DNA from: Trichoderma breve
Taxonomy: Eukaryota > Ascomycota > Sordariomycetes > Hypocreales > Hypocreaceae
Reading direction: 5' to 3'
Assembly (NCBI RefSeq): GCF_028502605.1
Contig: NC_079234.1
Location: forward strand, 4,774,001 to 4,838,000
Length of the DNA: 64,000 bases
Below, piece after piece: positions 1 to 9,847 of this stretch. Position 1 is the first letter of the stretch, and every line of letters starts with the position of its first letter. The position numbers were made by a program, and so were the translations under genes. The notes under the pieces are model-generated. The model had not been told where the DNA came from. It was given only the letters and a program-made list of their open reading frames with translations, and made no database searches.

Positions 1-927
1 GGGAATCCGACGTAGGAATATGGGAACTGGGTATTCACGGACCCATAGACGCATTTGAAGCCACTATAGGTGGTTTTGTTCAAGCAACTGTCTTTTCGCC
101 AGATGGTACGCAGCTCGCAATAGTACCGTCCTACTCTGGAGAAAGATGTGCTATCCAAATTCACCACCCTGCCACTGGAAACTGCTTGAAACAGTTTGAA
201 TATGCACAAGATAAGTATATTAGTTCCATGGTATTCTCTCCAGATGGCAAGCGGTTGGTGTCTACGGGGTGGATGAAAATTGAAGTCTGGAATGTTTCTT
301 TAGGTGTGAGCCTACAATCAATCGATATACGAGGGGAAGATGTGTGGACGCTCTGTTATCTTCTATCAGCAGTCTCACCGGATGGCAGTCATTTGGCAGC
401 GATGCCTTCCCGAGAATATATCGACATACTGCAATTACCCTCAGGGAAAATATCTCGACGTATCACACGTTCCGATAATCGGCCCCTTGCCAGCCCTGTT
501 GCTGCCGCGTTTTCACCAGATGGCACACAGCTCGGTCTGACGTTAGCATCTGGCGCTGTCCTAATCTTCGACGTACAGACGGGTGTATGTTTACAAGACG
601 TCGACAACTTCTTTGAGCCACTAATTCACGGTTCCGGATTTCCTAGATTATGGCTTCAAACCGATTTGCCTATTTTCGGCTACCAAGACTGCAACATGAA
701 TCCGCCAACCCAGCAAGCTTTGATGAGGAGACCGTTGTCTGCATTTACAACGTCTAAAGATGGGATGTGGATTATGAGGGGCAAACAGCGGATGCTGTGG
801 CTCCCCCCCCGAGTATCGACCATCAGCAGTGGAAATTTATGATGAATTTGTCACATGTGTAACCGATCATGGAGAATTTTTCTGCTTTCGTTTTGCTGTT
901 GGTGAGTTGGACAAGGTGCTGGAGTGA
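1..927 (+). pseudogene. WD40-repeat C-terminal part of a STAND/NLR-like protein, 5' truncated by window edge and frameshifted
   Basis: The frame is open from base 3, so the start lies outside the window. The translation has repeated units of roughly 40 residues built around FSPDG turns (VFSPDGTQLA, VFSPDGKRLV, AVSPDGSHLA, AFSPDGTQLG) with W/I-x-V/L strands such as EVWNV and LIFDV, the pattern of WD40 blades in fungal NACHT/STAND proteins. The upstream frame ends at 842. At 803-810 there is a run of eight C. Past it, a different frame reads LPPEYRPS and continues to a stop at 925-927. LWLPPEYRP is the usual closing motif after the last blade in this family, so the second frame looks like the true C-terminus. 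The break is therefore a one-base insertion in the C run, or a sequencing error. In the family these repeats sense ligands for an N-terminal NTPase and effector; neither is visible here, so the assignment rests on the repeats and end motif. Confidence 0.6.
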
Positions 928-2939
928 AATATATGTTTCATAGCACTACGGTTCAGACAGTTATATCAACTCTCAAAGAGATGAGTATTCTTTGAGATGG
1001 AAGTCTGAAAAAAAGATCTCTTCAAAACGTGCTCTTTATGCAACAGAAAACACAAAATAGGTAGCATTACATTCATGTTTGCTACATCCAAAGATCTTAA
1101 TATGGATTTGCCCCAATCGGCCCTCCCGGGTTCAGTATACGGATCCGACCCGGCGCCGATGCGTACTCCGGGAATTTTAGCATCCACCTGGCCAAGGCCG
1201 GGGCTAGCCTTGACGGCGACAATAGTTGACCTAACGAGTGTCTACGGTATACTGAGTGCTGAGTGCTGTTGACTACATTTCGGCCGTCTTGATTCACGAC
1301 AACTTAAATATTGTACTGCTGAACATCAAAGGTTAACGTGTTCTGAACAGGTGCTCTTATGTATTTAGCCATAGCTGGACTGTAAGCCAACTGAGCTATA
1401 TGTAAGTATCGTTCACTGGTGTCTCGTGCTCCGTGCCATCTCGGGGTACCTAACCGCCCATCCGTCATCTGGCAAGTTCATCTTGTAGAATCGTCTGATA
1501 AGAGTTGGATTCTCGCAAAATTTTTAAACCTGTTGATGGTTGCGCCTCGCCCGCTTAATGCTGAGAAGATCGGCGCTGGACCTTGGCCAAGGATGTCGTC
1601 TGACGTCGGCGTCCCACAGCTGAGATTGAGCGGAAATGCACGTGAGGTTACAGGCTGGAATAGCGCTTGGCATTCCTGTTGATCACTAGGGGGTTTTTGC
1701 CATTCGAGGCGCCAATAATACGAGGCGCGTTGCTTACGAGCAAAACAAGGAGGTTGACCCAATTGCTTATCAGTTTGTCGAAAGTCGCCTAGTTATAGGT
1801 GTTCTTTTCCTCGGTCCCCTAGACACGTGCTGCAGTTTTAACTCTTACAGTTCTTGATTTGATCCAATTTAAAGTCCAAAGAATATACATGAAATAATGC
1901 ATATTGAAAATCAATGCCTTACTTATTCCTGGTCAATGTGGCTTCAATAGTCCGATAGATTCATCACCAGGCGAGGCGCAAGCTCTCATTGCTGCCCCTG
2001 AGAGGTGCGTTATCGCGCGGATCTGGCGGGCGAGAGCGCTGTAAATTAGGCACGTCGTCATCTCGGGGCTTCAATATTCCCTGAATCCGTCTAATCAACC
2101 GCTGTACCTGATTTTTTCTTCTCCTTCAACCTCTTCCCCTCCTCTCTTCTTCCATTCAAATTCAGTCAATCCTTCTTTTCAGCTTGACGAATGGCATCTT
2201 CACTTTCTTGTCCTGCTTTGCATTGCTACGCCTCGCCTCCTTTTCAGCTGGAATCAAGACTGCCGCGCCACAGAGCCGCCACTTGACGGTTTGCGTCTTC
2301 TTCCTCCCCATCTCCACCTTTCTGCTGCGTCCGTCTTTTGTCTCGTTCTTGTCTCTCGCTTCTCCAAGGCTTCAACCATCCATCTCGGGGTCCCCTGTTA
2401 CTCGCCTGCTACCTAAAAAAAACTTGTCTGCCAGCTCTTCTTATTCCCCCAAAAAGCCCCCCTCCCCTCACATTCGCTCCATCGTGCATCTGTCGCAAGG
2501 CCACGAAACTCCACCCGCACTAAAAACGGACCCCCAGTGACGTATCGTGAGGCTCGTGGCTCTCGAAATCTGGGTCATCTGCGTCCAGGCTTGAGGCATC
2601 GCCGTATTGCCGGACCGGAGCTGTACATGCATCAGGACATTGTCGCGCTTCTGTTTTTACCCGTCTCTGGCTGATTATCGAATGTACCGTTGTTGTACTT
2701 TTTCCGCATTGCCCGTGTATCTTTGCCGGCACCCCCAGCTCCGAGTCGCCAAGTTGTTTCACTCGGCTTGACTCCAGTCGGCTGGCTCTACCAAGACCAT
2801 CACCGTCTCTGATTGACGCCAATCTGATCTGTCTTGTCACCCGACCCCATACTTGGTCTGACAACACTCGTTTGTTCATCTGCTCCCTTGCTCTCCGCGC
2901 CCTTAGAATCAAGAGCCTGCAGGCGGGTGCTGCTGCTGA
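928..2939. other. Intergenic region and leader of the sugar transporter
   Basis: No convincing gene was found. Short open frames on both strands have no recognisable domains. The first kilobase is mixed-composition spacer. From about 2100 to 2480 the plus strand is strongly pyrimidine-rich, typical of fungal promoters and 5' leaders, and probably belongs to the transporter that follows. An upstream transporter exon carrying the start codon may lie between about 2500 and 2940 but could not be fixed. Confidence 0.5.
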
Positions 2940-5388
2940 TCAGCCCCAAAACCACCCAACATTCCTCCTCCAACGTCGACCCGGCTCCCTTCCAACATCC
3001 CCCTCCGGACGCTCCCTTCACGCTCCGACCTCGACAAGGACGACCAAGACTCGCCATCGGCATCGCTCCTTTCCACCAGGGGATACGGCGCCCCTCATCA
3101 CCGCCCGTCGTCCGAGTCTGAGACATCGTCCTGGACCGACACTGGCGACATTGGCGACCAGTACGGCGACGACAACGACCCGGTCCGCATCCAGCTGCCT
3201 GAGGACATTGAGAACGAGCTACTCGCCAGTGTCCAGCGCCGACAGTCGAAGCCGCTGTACAAATCGCATAAGAAAGTCCGGATCCACGACCCGTCGCCGC
3301 ACCGGCGCACCCACTCGTTTTCGCCGGCTCCGTTCGTCGATAAAGAGGCTATAGAGATACCGAACGTTCGCCATCGACCACCGTCTCGAGCGCAACGCTG
3401 CATCGGTTCCATCATGGCGGGCTCTTCAGGCTCCATCCACGGCCTTACGGGCAAGCCCCTGCTGTACGAATTCTGTCCTTGACGTGATGGGATTTGGTCG
3501 TGCTAACAATGCTTGCGATAGGTATTTTACGAGCATTTTCGTGTCTTTAGGAGTTTTTCTTTTCGGATATGATCAAGGCGTCATGTCGGGCCTTATTATG
3601 TAGGCTTCTACTTTTCCCCTTCTACTGTGCAACAGCAAATTGATGGATGAAAACTGACAATTTTCTTTACAGTGGCCCGTACTTTATCGATTATTTCAAC
3701 CACCCCTCGAAAGCCGAGGTAGGGACAATGGTTGCTATTCTCGAAATTGGAGCCTTTATATCATCCCTCATTGTTGGCCGCGTCGGTGACATCATCGGCC
3801 GCCGCCGTACCATCTTATATGGCTCTTGCATCTTCTTTGTTGGAGGAGCATTGCAGACTCTTGCCACGTCAATGCCAATGATGATGCTTGGACGAATCGT
3901 CGCTGGTTTTGGTGTTGGTATGCTTTCCACCATCGTGCCTGTTTACCAGTCCGAAATCTCCCCACCCCACAATCGTGGAAAGCTTGCTTGTATCGAGTTT
4001 TCTGGCAACATCGTCGGTTATACGACCTCCGTCTGGGTCGACTACGGCTGTGGTTTTATTGAGAGTAACTTATCGTGGCGCGTTCCGCTTATGATGCAAT
4101 GTATCATGGGCGCTCTTTTGGCATTGGGAAGCTTGATTATTGTGGAGTCGCCCAGGTAAGGAACCATTCTGCTCTTTATAATACAAGCTCCTTTTATCTT
4201 CTGCCAATCACGAAATGCTAACCCCTATATCTTACAGGTGGCTCCTAGACAACGATCATGACGAAGAAGGCATGGTTGTCATTGCCAACCTCTATGGTGG
4301 TGGTGATATTCATAATGCCAAGGCACGCGATGAGTACCGCGAAATCAAGATGGGTGTGCTTCTTCAACGTCAAGAGGGCGAACGCTCCTACGCTGAGATG
4401 TTCCGGCGTTATCGTACTCGGGTCTTTATCGCAATGTCCGCTCAGGGTCTTGCGCAGCTCAACGGCATCAATGTCATCTCCTATTACGCACCATATGTTT
4501 TCGAGTCCGCCGGCTGGGTTGGCCATGATGCTGTCCTCATGACTGGTTTGAACGGCATCACTTATTTCCTCTCTACCATTCCACCGTGGTATCTCGTTGA
4601 TCGATGGGGCCGTCGAATGATTCTTCTCACCGGAGCTATTTTCATGGCTATTTCCTTGTCTCTCATCTCTTACTTCCTCTACCTCGACATCAAGTGGACT
4701 CCCAGGTTGGTGGTCTTGTTTGTCATGATATATAATGCTGCCTTTGGATACTCATGGGGACCAATTCCCTGGCTTTACCCTCCCGAAATTCTGCCTCTGA
4801 GCATTCGATCCAAGGGTGCTAGCTTGTCGACTGCTACGAATTGGGCTTTCAACTGGCTAGTTGGTGAAATGACACCGATTCTGCAAGAATGGATCAAATG
4901 GCGTCTGTATCTTCTCCACGCCTTCTTCTGTGTGGCTAGTTTTGTTATTGGTAAGTGACAAGCCTCTGTCCTTTTCACGACGTTTTCCTACACCTGATCA
5001 AGTGCTAACCCAATCCTATTTAGTTTACTTCATTTACCCAGAGACTTGCGGCTTGCGCCTCGAGGAGATGGATTCTGTATTTGGCGACGCTAGCACCGTG
5101 GCCACTCCGTCCATCCATGCGGAAACTGGATCTCTTATCCGGGGTGGATCACCCATTGGATCAGGGCGTACGCCGTTCCGCTCGACGACTCCCATTCCTG
5201 GGCTGTCTCTTGACCCTCCTGATGTCAATGATAGCAAGGCCGTGTCCCAGAGCGGCGGCGATGACCGAAGCATTAGCGGATGGTTATCGAGAGTTGTCAA
5301 TCGTGGCCGTTCCGGTAGTCCAAGCAGTGGGCAAGGACGATATACTCCACTCGGCCAGCAAGAAGATGAGGGTCGTAATGACAATTGA
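2940..5388 (+). CDS. MFS sugar (hexose-type) transporter
   Basis: Major facilitator of the sugar porter family, expected to move a monosaccharide across the plasma membrane. Exons are about 2940-3463, 3522-3599, 3673-4155, 4238-4950 and 5024-5388; all junctions keep phase, with a TGCTAAC branch point at 3501. Family signatures are in order: FGYDQGVMSG in TM1, DIIGRRRT after TM2, VESPRW after TM6, QLNGINVISYYAP in TM7, WGPIPWLYPPEILP in TM10, and PETCGLRLEEMD after TM12. A Ser/Gly/Pro-rich cytosolic tail of about 110 residues follows. The first ATG in frame is 3414, which gives about 562 residues. However, the frame is open and protein-like back to 2940, with an acidic, Ser-rich stretch (SSESETSSWTDTGD, IQLPEDIENELLASV). 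The true start is probably in an unresolved upstream exon, giving an N-terminal extension of at least 150 residues. Long tails at both ends resemble sugar sensors or regulated carriers, but sensing is not shown. Substrate is unknown. Confidence 0.85.
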
Positions 5389-6105
5389 GATAGCTACCAT
5401 ATCGATTTCTGGAGTACCTTCTATAGACTTTTCTCTTTTCATTTTCATTTTTTTCTTGGGGCATATAGACAGCGGAGCGCGGCTACAGTATCATGCTTCT
5501 CGCTCCATTGGATACGCAGCTTGGCCTAGACTACTTACCGGCAAAAGGACATTGGTTTTAGTACATAAGATGTACATGAATTGCACAGACTAGATCTGTG
5601 CTGAGAAGGAGAAGGAGCAGGAGCACGAGCAAATGATAGCTAAGAGCGAAGAGAAATAAAAACTCTCAAGAGAATTCAGGTGTAGCCGAGAACGTATTAC
5701 AAACTGCTGTGTGTTTCGGTCAGCGGCGTAATGGCTTGTACAGCTCGTACTTTGAAATGAACAGACTGATGGAGGAGATACCAAGGTATCGGTATGAACC
5801 ATGTAGTGGTACTATTAAATAATAGTCTATATCAACGATACAACTAGTAGCGTTTGATGAATTACATATTCCATCGTTCACACACCGTAATGGAAATTGA
5901 TGAATGCGCAAGTCACATCGTGGTGGGAATAGGTTTGCGTTCTCCGTGCGCAGAAAATCGAAATCGTACAGTGTAAAAGTCAGCGCCCGACTCTGAGCAG
6001 CGTTGAAGTTGCTTCATTTTATATACCACTCCAGGCCCTTCATCGCAACTTAATACAAAGCAGAGTCATGAAGACTCACGCACACAGAAACTCAACGCCG
6101 ACATC
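5389..6105. other. Intergenic: transporter 3' flank and LYR gene promoter
   Basis: No gene seen. It holds a purine-rich GAGAAGGAG-type tract near 5602-5635 in the transporter 3' flank. The last 100 bases before 6106 are the probable leader of the LYR-motif gene. Confidence 0.5.
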
Positions 6106-6635
6106 ATGACAGCCACAGCCCCCAAACTAGACATCACCCACGCATATCGGCACCTTTACCGGGGCCTCCTCCGAGCGGTGCAGTACTCGGCGCCGGCGCG
6201 GTACGTGGTGCGGGACCAGCTCCGGGCGGCGTTCCGGGAGCGAGATGCGGCTCTGGACAGAGAAGGAGTCAAGAGGACGGTGTGGTTCCTGGAGGCAGCG
6301 GCTAAAGAGAGAGGACTGGAGCACAAGATTTTGAAGAATCTGATCCGGGTGCGGCTGGATCGGTCGTGGGGGTTGAGGACCTGGAAGAGAGCTCTGAACG
6401 AGACAAAACAAAAGTAAGTGACTTTATTTGTAGTTTGATTTGGATTGGTTTCATGTCTTCTTGAATCTTTGTTTTCACAGCGGTGGTCTTGGGATGAATA
6501 AGATCAGAGTTGTTGCCTGGTGGGATGCTAATGAGATCCAGATCCGACACAAGAAAGCTGCAGCAGGATGCGATGCAGCACTATAATATGACGATTGCAA
6601 TGCTGAACAAGAGCATGGGGCTCTGTCTCCGATGA
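6106..6635 (+). CDS. LYR-motif mitochondrial protein (DUF1763-like)
   Basis: A small basic helical protein with an LYR tripeptide at residues 17-19 (HLYRGLLRAVQ), the mark of the LYR superfamily. These proteins bind mitochondrial acyl carrier protein and serve as assembly factors or subunits for respiratory complexes, Fe-S proteins or the mitoribosome. Exon 1 is 6106-6413 and ends at a good GTAAGT donor. If translation ran on it would stop at once. The best continuation is exon 2 at 6503-6635, using the AG at 6501-6502. This gives a continuous C-terminus ending MTIAMLNKSMGLCLR and a protein of about 146 residues. An alternative acceptor at 6479-6480 (CACAG) would give a different, shorter tail ending AGCDAAL; RNA evidence would decide. 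It faces the frataxin gene tail to tail, about 280 bases away. The exact member of the family was not identified. Confidence 0.72.
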
Positions 6636-6915
6636 AATTTGTCGGATGAGACGCATCCGAGAGGCGAGAACTGTATGGGCCGAAGATATCAAGAGGTAGC
6701 GCATGAGTTGATGAAAACCAGACGGATATGAAGGAAGTGGAACACAATTGTACGAGTATTGCTGTCTTAATTTTTTTCTTGTTGTAATATTACAGAGCGG
6801 AATAGATCATTTGCGACTTTCGCTGTTCAACCTCTATTATAACTTTCTGGCGCAAACACCTTTAAAACTCCATGCCTCGCGTTGCAATGCCAGACCTCCC
6901 ACCATATTACGGACC

Positions 6916-7562
6916 TTACAGGCCAACCTCGATTTCATTGAATATAAGCTCGTCCAAACTCGAATTGTCGCGTGCATATATCCAGGTTCCCAATGCTGTG
7001 CCCTCTTTATCTCCCTGGCCCTCGCTGGCAACGCAGAAATCGTATCGTTTGGGACCGGATAGCGGCGACGACAGCCAGATCTGCTTGTTCGGAGGCTGCT
7101 TGTTAATAACGTAGGTGCCCTTGCCGACTACGGTGATGGTCATGACACCGGACTGTTGGGAGACGGTTAGTGAATTGCATCATGGGAGAGCATTTGAGGG
7201 ACAAGTCTGACTGAGTATTCCACGTCAATCGGGGCGCCATTGTCCTGGTGAGTCTCGAACTTCTCAAGAAGATCGTGCAAGTACTCATCCGAGAGATCGT
7301 TGTACTCGGCATCAGAGAGCTCGGCAACGGCAAATGTCGTCTCGGTCTTGGGAGCCGCCTTGTCCGGATTGGAGGTATCCGGCATGATGCCCTTGCGCAA
7401 GCTCGCGTGAGCCGAGAATTGTCGTCGCTGGGACGACATCGAAGGAGTAACTGCGCGCGAGACGCTGGGAATGAGACGGAAGCTTGCGGGAACGGCTCGT
7501 GGAGTGCGCATTGCTCGGCCGAGGAGGCTGAAGCCTTGTCTTGAGATGCTTGATGATGCCAT
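6916..7562 (-). CDS. YFH1: Frataxin, mitochondrial iron-sulfur cluster assembly
   Basis: Frataxin binds iron and activates the cysteine desulfurase/ISCU scaffold in the mitochondrial matrix. Exons are 7562-7212 and 7152-6916, phase 0, giving 195 residues. The start at 7562 (MASSSISRQG) precedes an Arg/Ser-rich presequence free of acidic residues for about 50 residues, as expected for matrix import; an in-frame codon 24 residues further up is not ATG. The mature part has the acidic first helix (LSDAEYNDLSDEYLHDLLE) that binds iron, then VEYS-SGVMTITV, and the conserved sheet with NKQPPNKQIWLSSPLSGP and the YD pair. Length and order match eukaryotic frataxins, and no key element is missing. Its 3' end meets that of the LYR gene, and its promoter is shared head to head with AP-3 sigma. 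Confidence 0.93.
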
Positions 7563-8057
7563 TGTGCTCGGTGGTGGGGTTGAAGAAGATGCTGCTTGAC
7601 TTTGATCGGAGATGCGAGGTATGCAATTGCGCAATTCGAGCTTTCAAAAGCTTTGATGGGTTGTGAGATAATATGTATTCTCTAGATGGCCAATTGCCGG
7701 CTAGCTGAAGTGGAGGACGTGAGGAGAAGAGAGAGAGCTGAAGAAGCTTTGAGCTCGATCTTTAGAATGACTGGAAGCCAATTGGAGACTGAAAGGTTCG
7801 TCGCAGCATGTACCCCATACTTGGGGCTCGGCATTCGAAATATGACCGGGGACACAGAGGGACTTTGATTGCCTCTGTTTTCACTCCTCCTTAGAGGTAC
7901 CTAGAGGTTCCTTTTGCTTAGTCACGCACTTAGCAACGTCACTTGGAGCTCTCAGCACGCCGTCACCTGTATCGGCCCCACCAGGCCACTCTCTTCCATC
8001 AACATCCCGCCAAACAGAAACAGGTCTCTGGGCGATGATGAGCCTCGTTTCGCGGCC
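7563..8057. promoter_or_regulatory. Divergent promoter between frataxin and AP-3 sigma
   Basis: A 495-base spacer between two outward-facing start codons. An open frame on the plus strand from about 7686 has no family features. No specific operator was recognised. Confidence 0.5.
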
Positions 8058-8686
8058 ATGATCAGCGCATTCTTGGTTTTCAATAACCAGGGCCAGCCTC
8101 GGCTTACCAAGTTCTACACCCAGCTGGTGAGTTGCGACCACGTCGTTGCGCAAACCGAGACAGTATGCTTACTCAACATCGTCAACAGGACACGAGCATC
8201 CAGCAGCGCCTGATATCCGAGATATTCACCCTCGTGTCGAATCGACCGGCTGGTTCTTGCAACTTCTTGCCTCTGCCTCCACTGCTCGCAGCCTCCAGCA
8301 CGTCGCATAGCTCGACGGAGGAGCAGAGCGATGTGCCTTCGCTGGTGACATACCGCCATTATGCGACCCTCTACTTCATCGTCATCTCGACCTCGACGGA
8401 ATCGCCTCTCGCTTTGATCGATCTGATACAAGTATATGTCGAGGCACTTGACAAGTTGTTTGAAAATGTCTGCGAGCTTGACCTCATCTTCAACTTTGAA
8501 ACTTTACACGCAACATTATCAGAAATGATCATTGGAGGCGTCGTCATCGAAACGAGCCTCGATCGTATTGTCGCTGGCGTCAGAGCTCAAGGAACCGTCG
8601 CCAAACGGCCGGTAAACGAGGGACGGAGCACGATTGGGTCAGGAATGGGTATTGGAGGCAACTTTGCCTGGACAGGGCGGGTATAA
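8058..8686 (+). CDS. APS3: AP-3 adaptor complex small (sigma) subunit
   Basis: Sigma subunit of the AP-3 clathrin-adaptor-like complex, which sorts cargo from the Golgi/endosome to the vacuole. Exon 1 is 8058-8126 (MISAFLVFNNQGQPRLTKFY) and exon 2 is 8189-8686, phase 0, 188 residues. The start matches the family: a hydrophobic strand followed by NxQGxPRLTKFY. Later family marks are YRHYATLYFIV, the LALIDLIQVYVEALDKLFENV helix region and the CELDLIFNF signature, followed by a segment ending GGVVIETS. The insert between the first helix and YRHYATLYF (Pro/Ser-rich, about residues 45-75) is typical of AP-3 rather than AP-1 or AP-2 sigma chains. The C-terminal 40 residues (GTVAKRPVNEG and on) are a lineage extension. 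Confidence 0.92.
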
Positions 8687-8849
8687 TGATAATAACACGG
8701 AATGTAAAGAGATGGATCGGATAGAACTATGGCCAGCATATGCATACATTTCTTTGTCTCCTCCCTTGCCCAACACGGGTATCACGCCAAACGCCATATA
8801 TATACAAGTACTATATTACACGCATCGGAGAGCTCCATTATCCTACGGC

Positions 8850-9406
8850 TTATTTCGACTCTGGGGTTTTCGATGATGGGTTTACTTCTGGGGCGTCCTT
8901 CCGGCGCTCGTATCGCTTCTCAGGATCAAGAACGCCAAAGAGATTGGTGTAGTGTTTCCGCAACTAGAAGCTCCGTGTGAGCGCATTGAACTCAAACGAA
9001 TCTGTGTAGTTATTCTGTGACAAACCTCTTCTGATGGCTTATACTGTCGTCCCCACCACTCGAATTCAGAATAGAAAAGCAACCATACCAACGCGGCTGC
9101 CCTCGTAGTCAGCTATGATGCGTCTCTCATGTAGTCAATTCCACTGCAAAGGACCAACTGACCTCCAATTGTGATAAGCTGCGCATACTTGACGCCCTTC
9201 TCCCATCTTGGTGAATGGTGTGCGAGGGTAATGCGACGCTTGTACTTCTTCTCAAACCGAAGCTGTTGTTGATGAGTCAACCCTTTGAAGTCAGGTGGCC
9301 ATACTTTTCGAGCCTTGTAGGGATTGTTTATGATAGTCAAGGGAACCTGTTTGGCGAGGGGCTCCTTTGCTGATTGGGCCAGCCGTCTGATGAGAGTTGG
9401 AAACAT
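8850..9406 (-). CDS. Small conserved mitochondrial-type membrane protein, function unknown
   Basis: Three exons, 9406-9163, 9096-9026 and 8963-8850, keep phase and give 142 residues. The N-terminus (MFPTLIRRLAQSAKEPLAKQ) is basic and lacks acids until residue 15, consistent with a mitochondrial presequence. It is followed by a very basic stretch (LRFEKKYKRRITL), a single probable membrane segment (GAALVWLLFYSEFEW) and a charged tail (NLFGVLDPEKRYERRKD). Basic residues before one membrane span and a charged tail fit a small inner-membrane assembly factor or mitoribosome-linked protein; this is inference, and I do not recognise the family. A convergent overlap is avoided: AP-3 sigma ends 164 bases away. 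It is divergent from leucyl-tRNA synthetase. Confidence 0.72.
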
Positions 9407-9847
9407 TGTTAGGTGAGATTCCTGCGGTACAGATGACTCTTCTGCCAGCAAGATCAGAGATAATTGAGATAGCAGAGCATAGGTAGATGACGCCGTTGGA
9501 ACTAGCAAAAGTCGTGAAGGAGAGCCTACAAAAGCCGGCCGCCACTACACCGCCACACCAACGACGCCACAATTTCCATTTGGAAAAAAAGTGCCCCGCG
9601 ATCACTTTTCACCCCTCCTCGTGCGCTTTTCGGCCTGGAAATCTGAACCCCCGCCAATTATCCTGCTTGCCGTGAGTCAACGGAGAAAATACTCGACGGT
9701 GTTCTCTCTGCGCAAGTGAGTCAAAAGGGAGCAGAGTTGTGGGAAGGAAGCATAAAGAGAGCCAATCCTCCCCGGGCTGTTCTTCTGATCCTCAGGGTTT
9801 TTTCTTCTTTTTTTTTTTTTCTCTGTCAGCGACCAAGAATTGCAAAC
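9407..9847. promoter_or_regulatory. Divergent promoter of the mitochondrial membrane protein gene and LeuRS
   Basis: A 441-base spacer between opposite start codons. A run of T-rich sequence at about 9797-9830 lies just upstream of the LeuRS start. No specific site is recognised. Confidence 0.5.

Noticed and set aside
1335..1410. tRNA-like A-box (TAGCTCAGTTGG) on the minus strand near 1390-1403
   Set aside because: No matching B-box (GGTTCRANNCC) and no cloverleaf stems in the next 60-70 bases; taken as coincidence.
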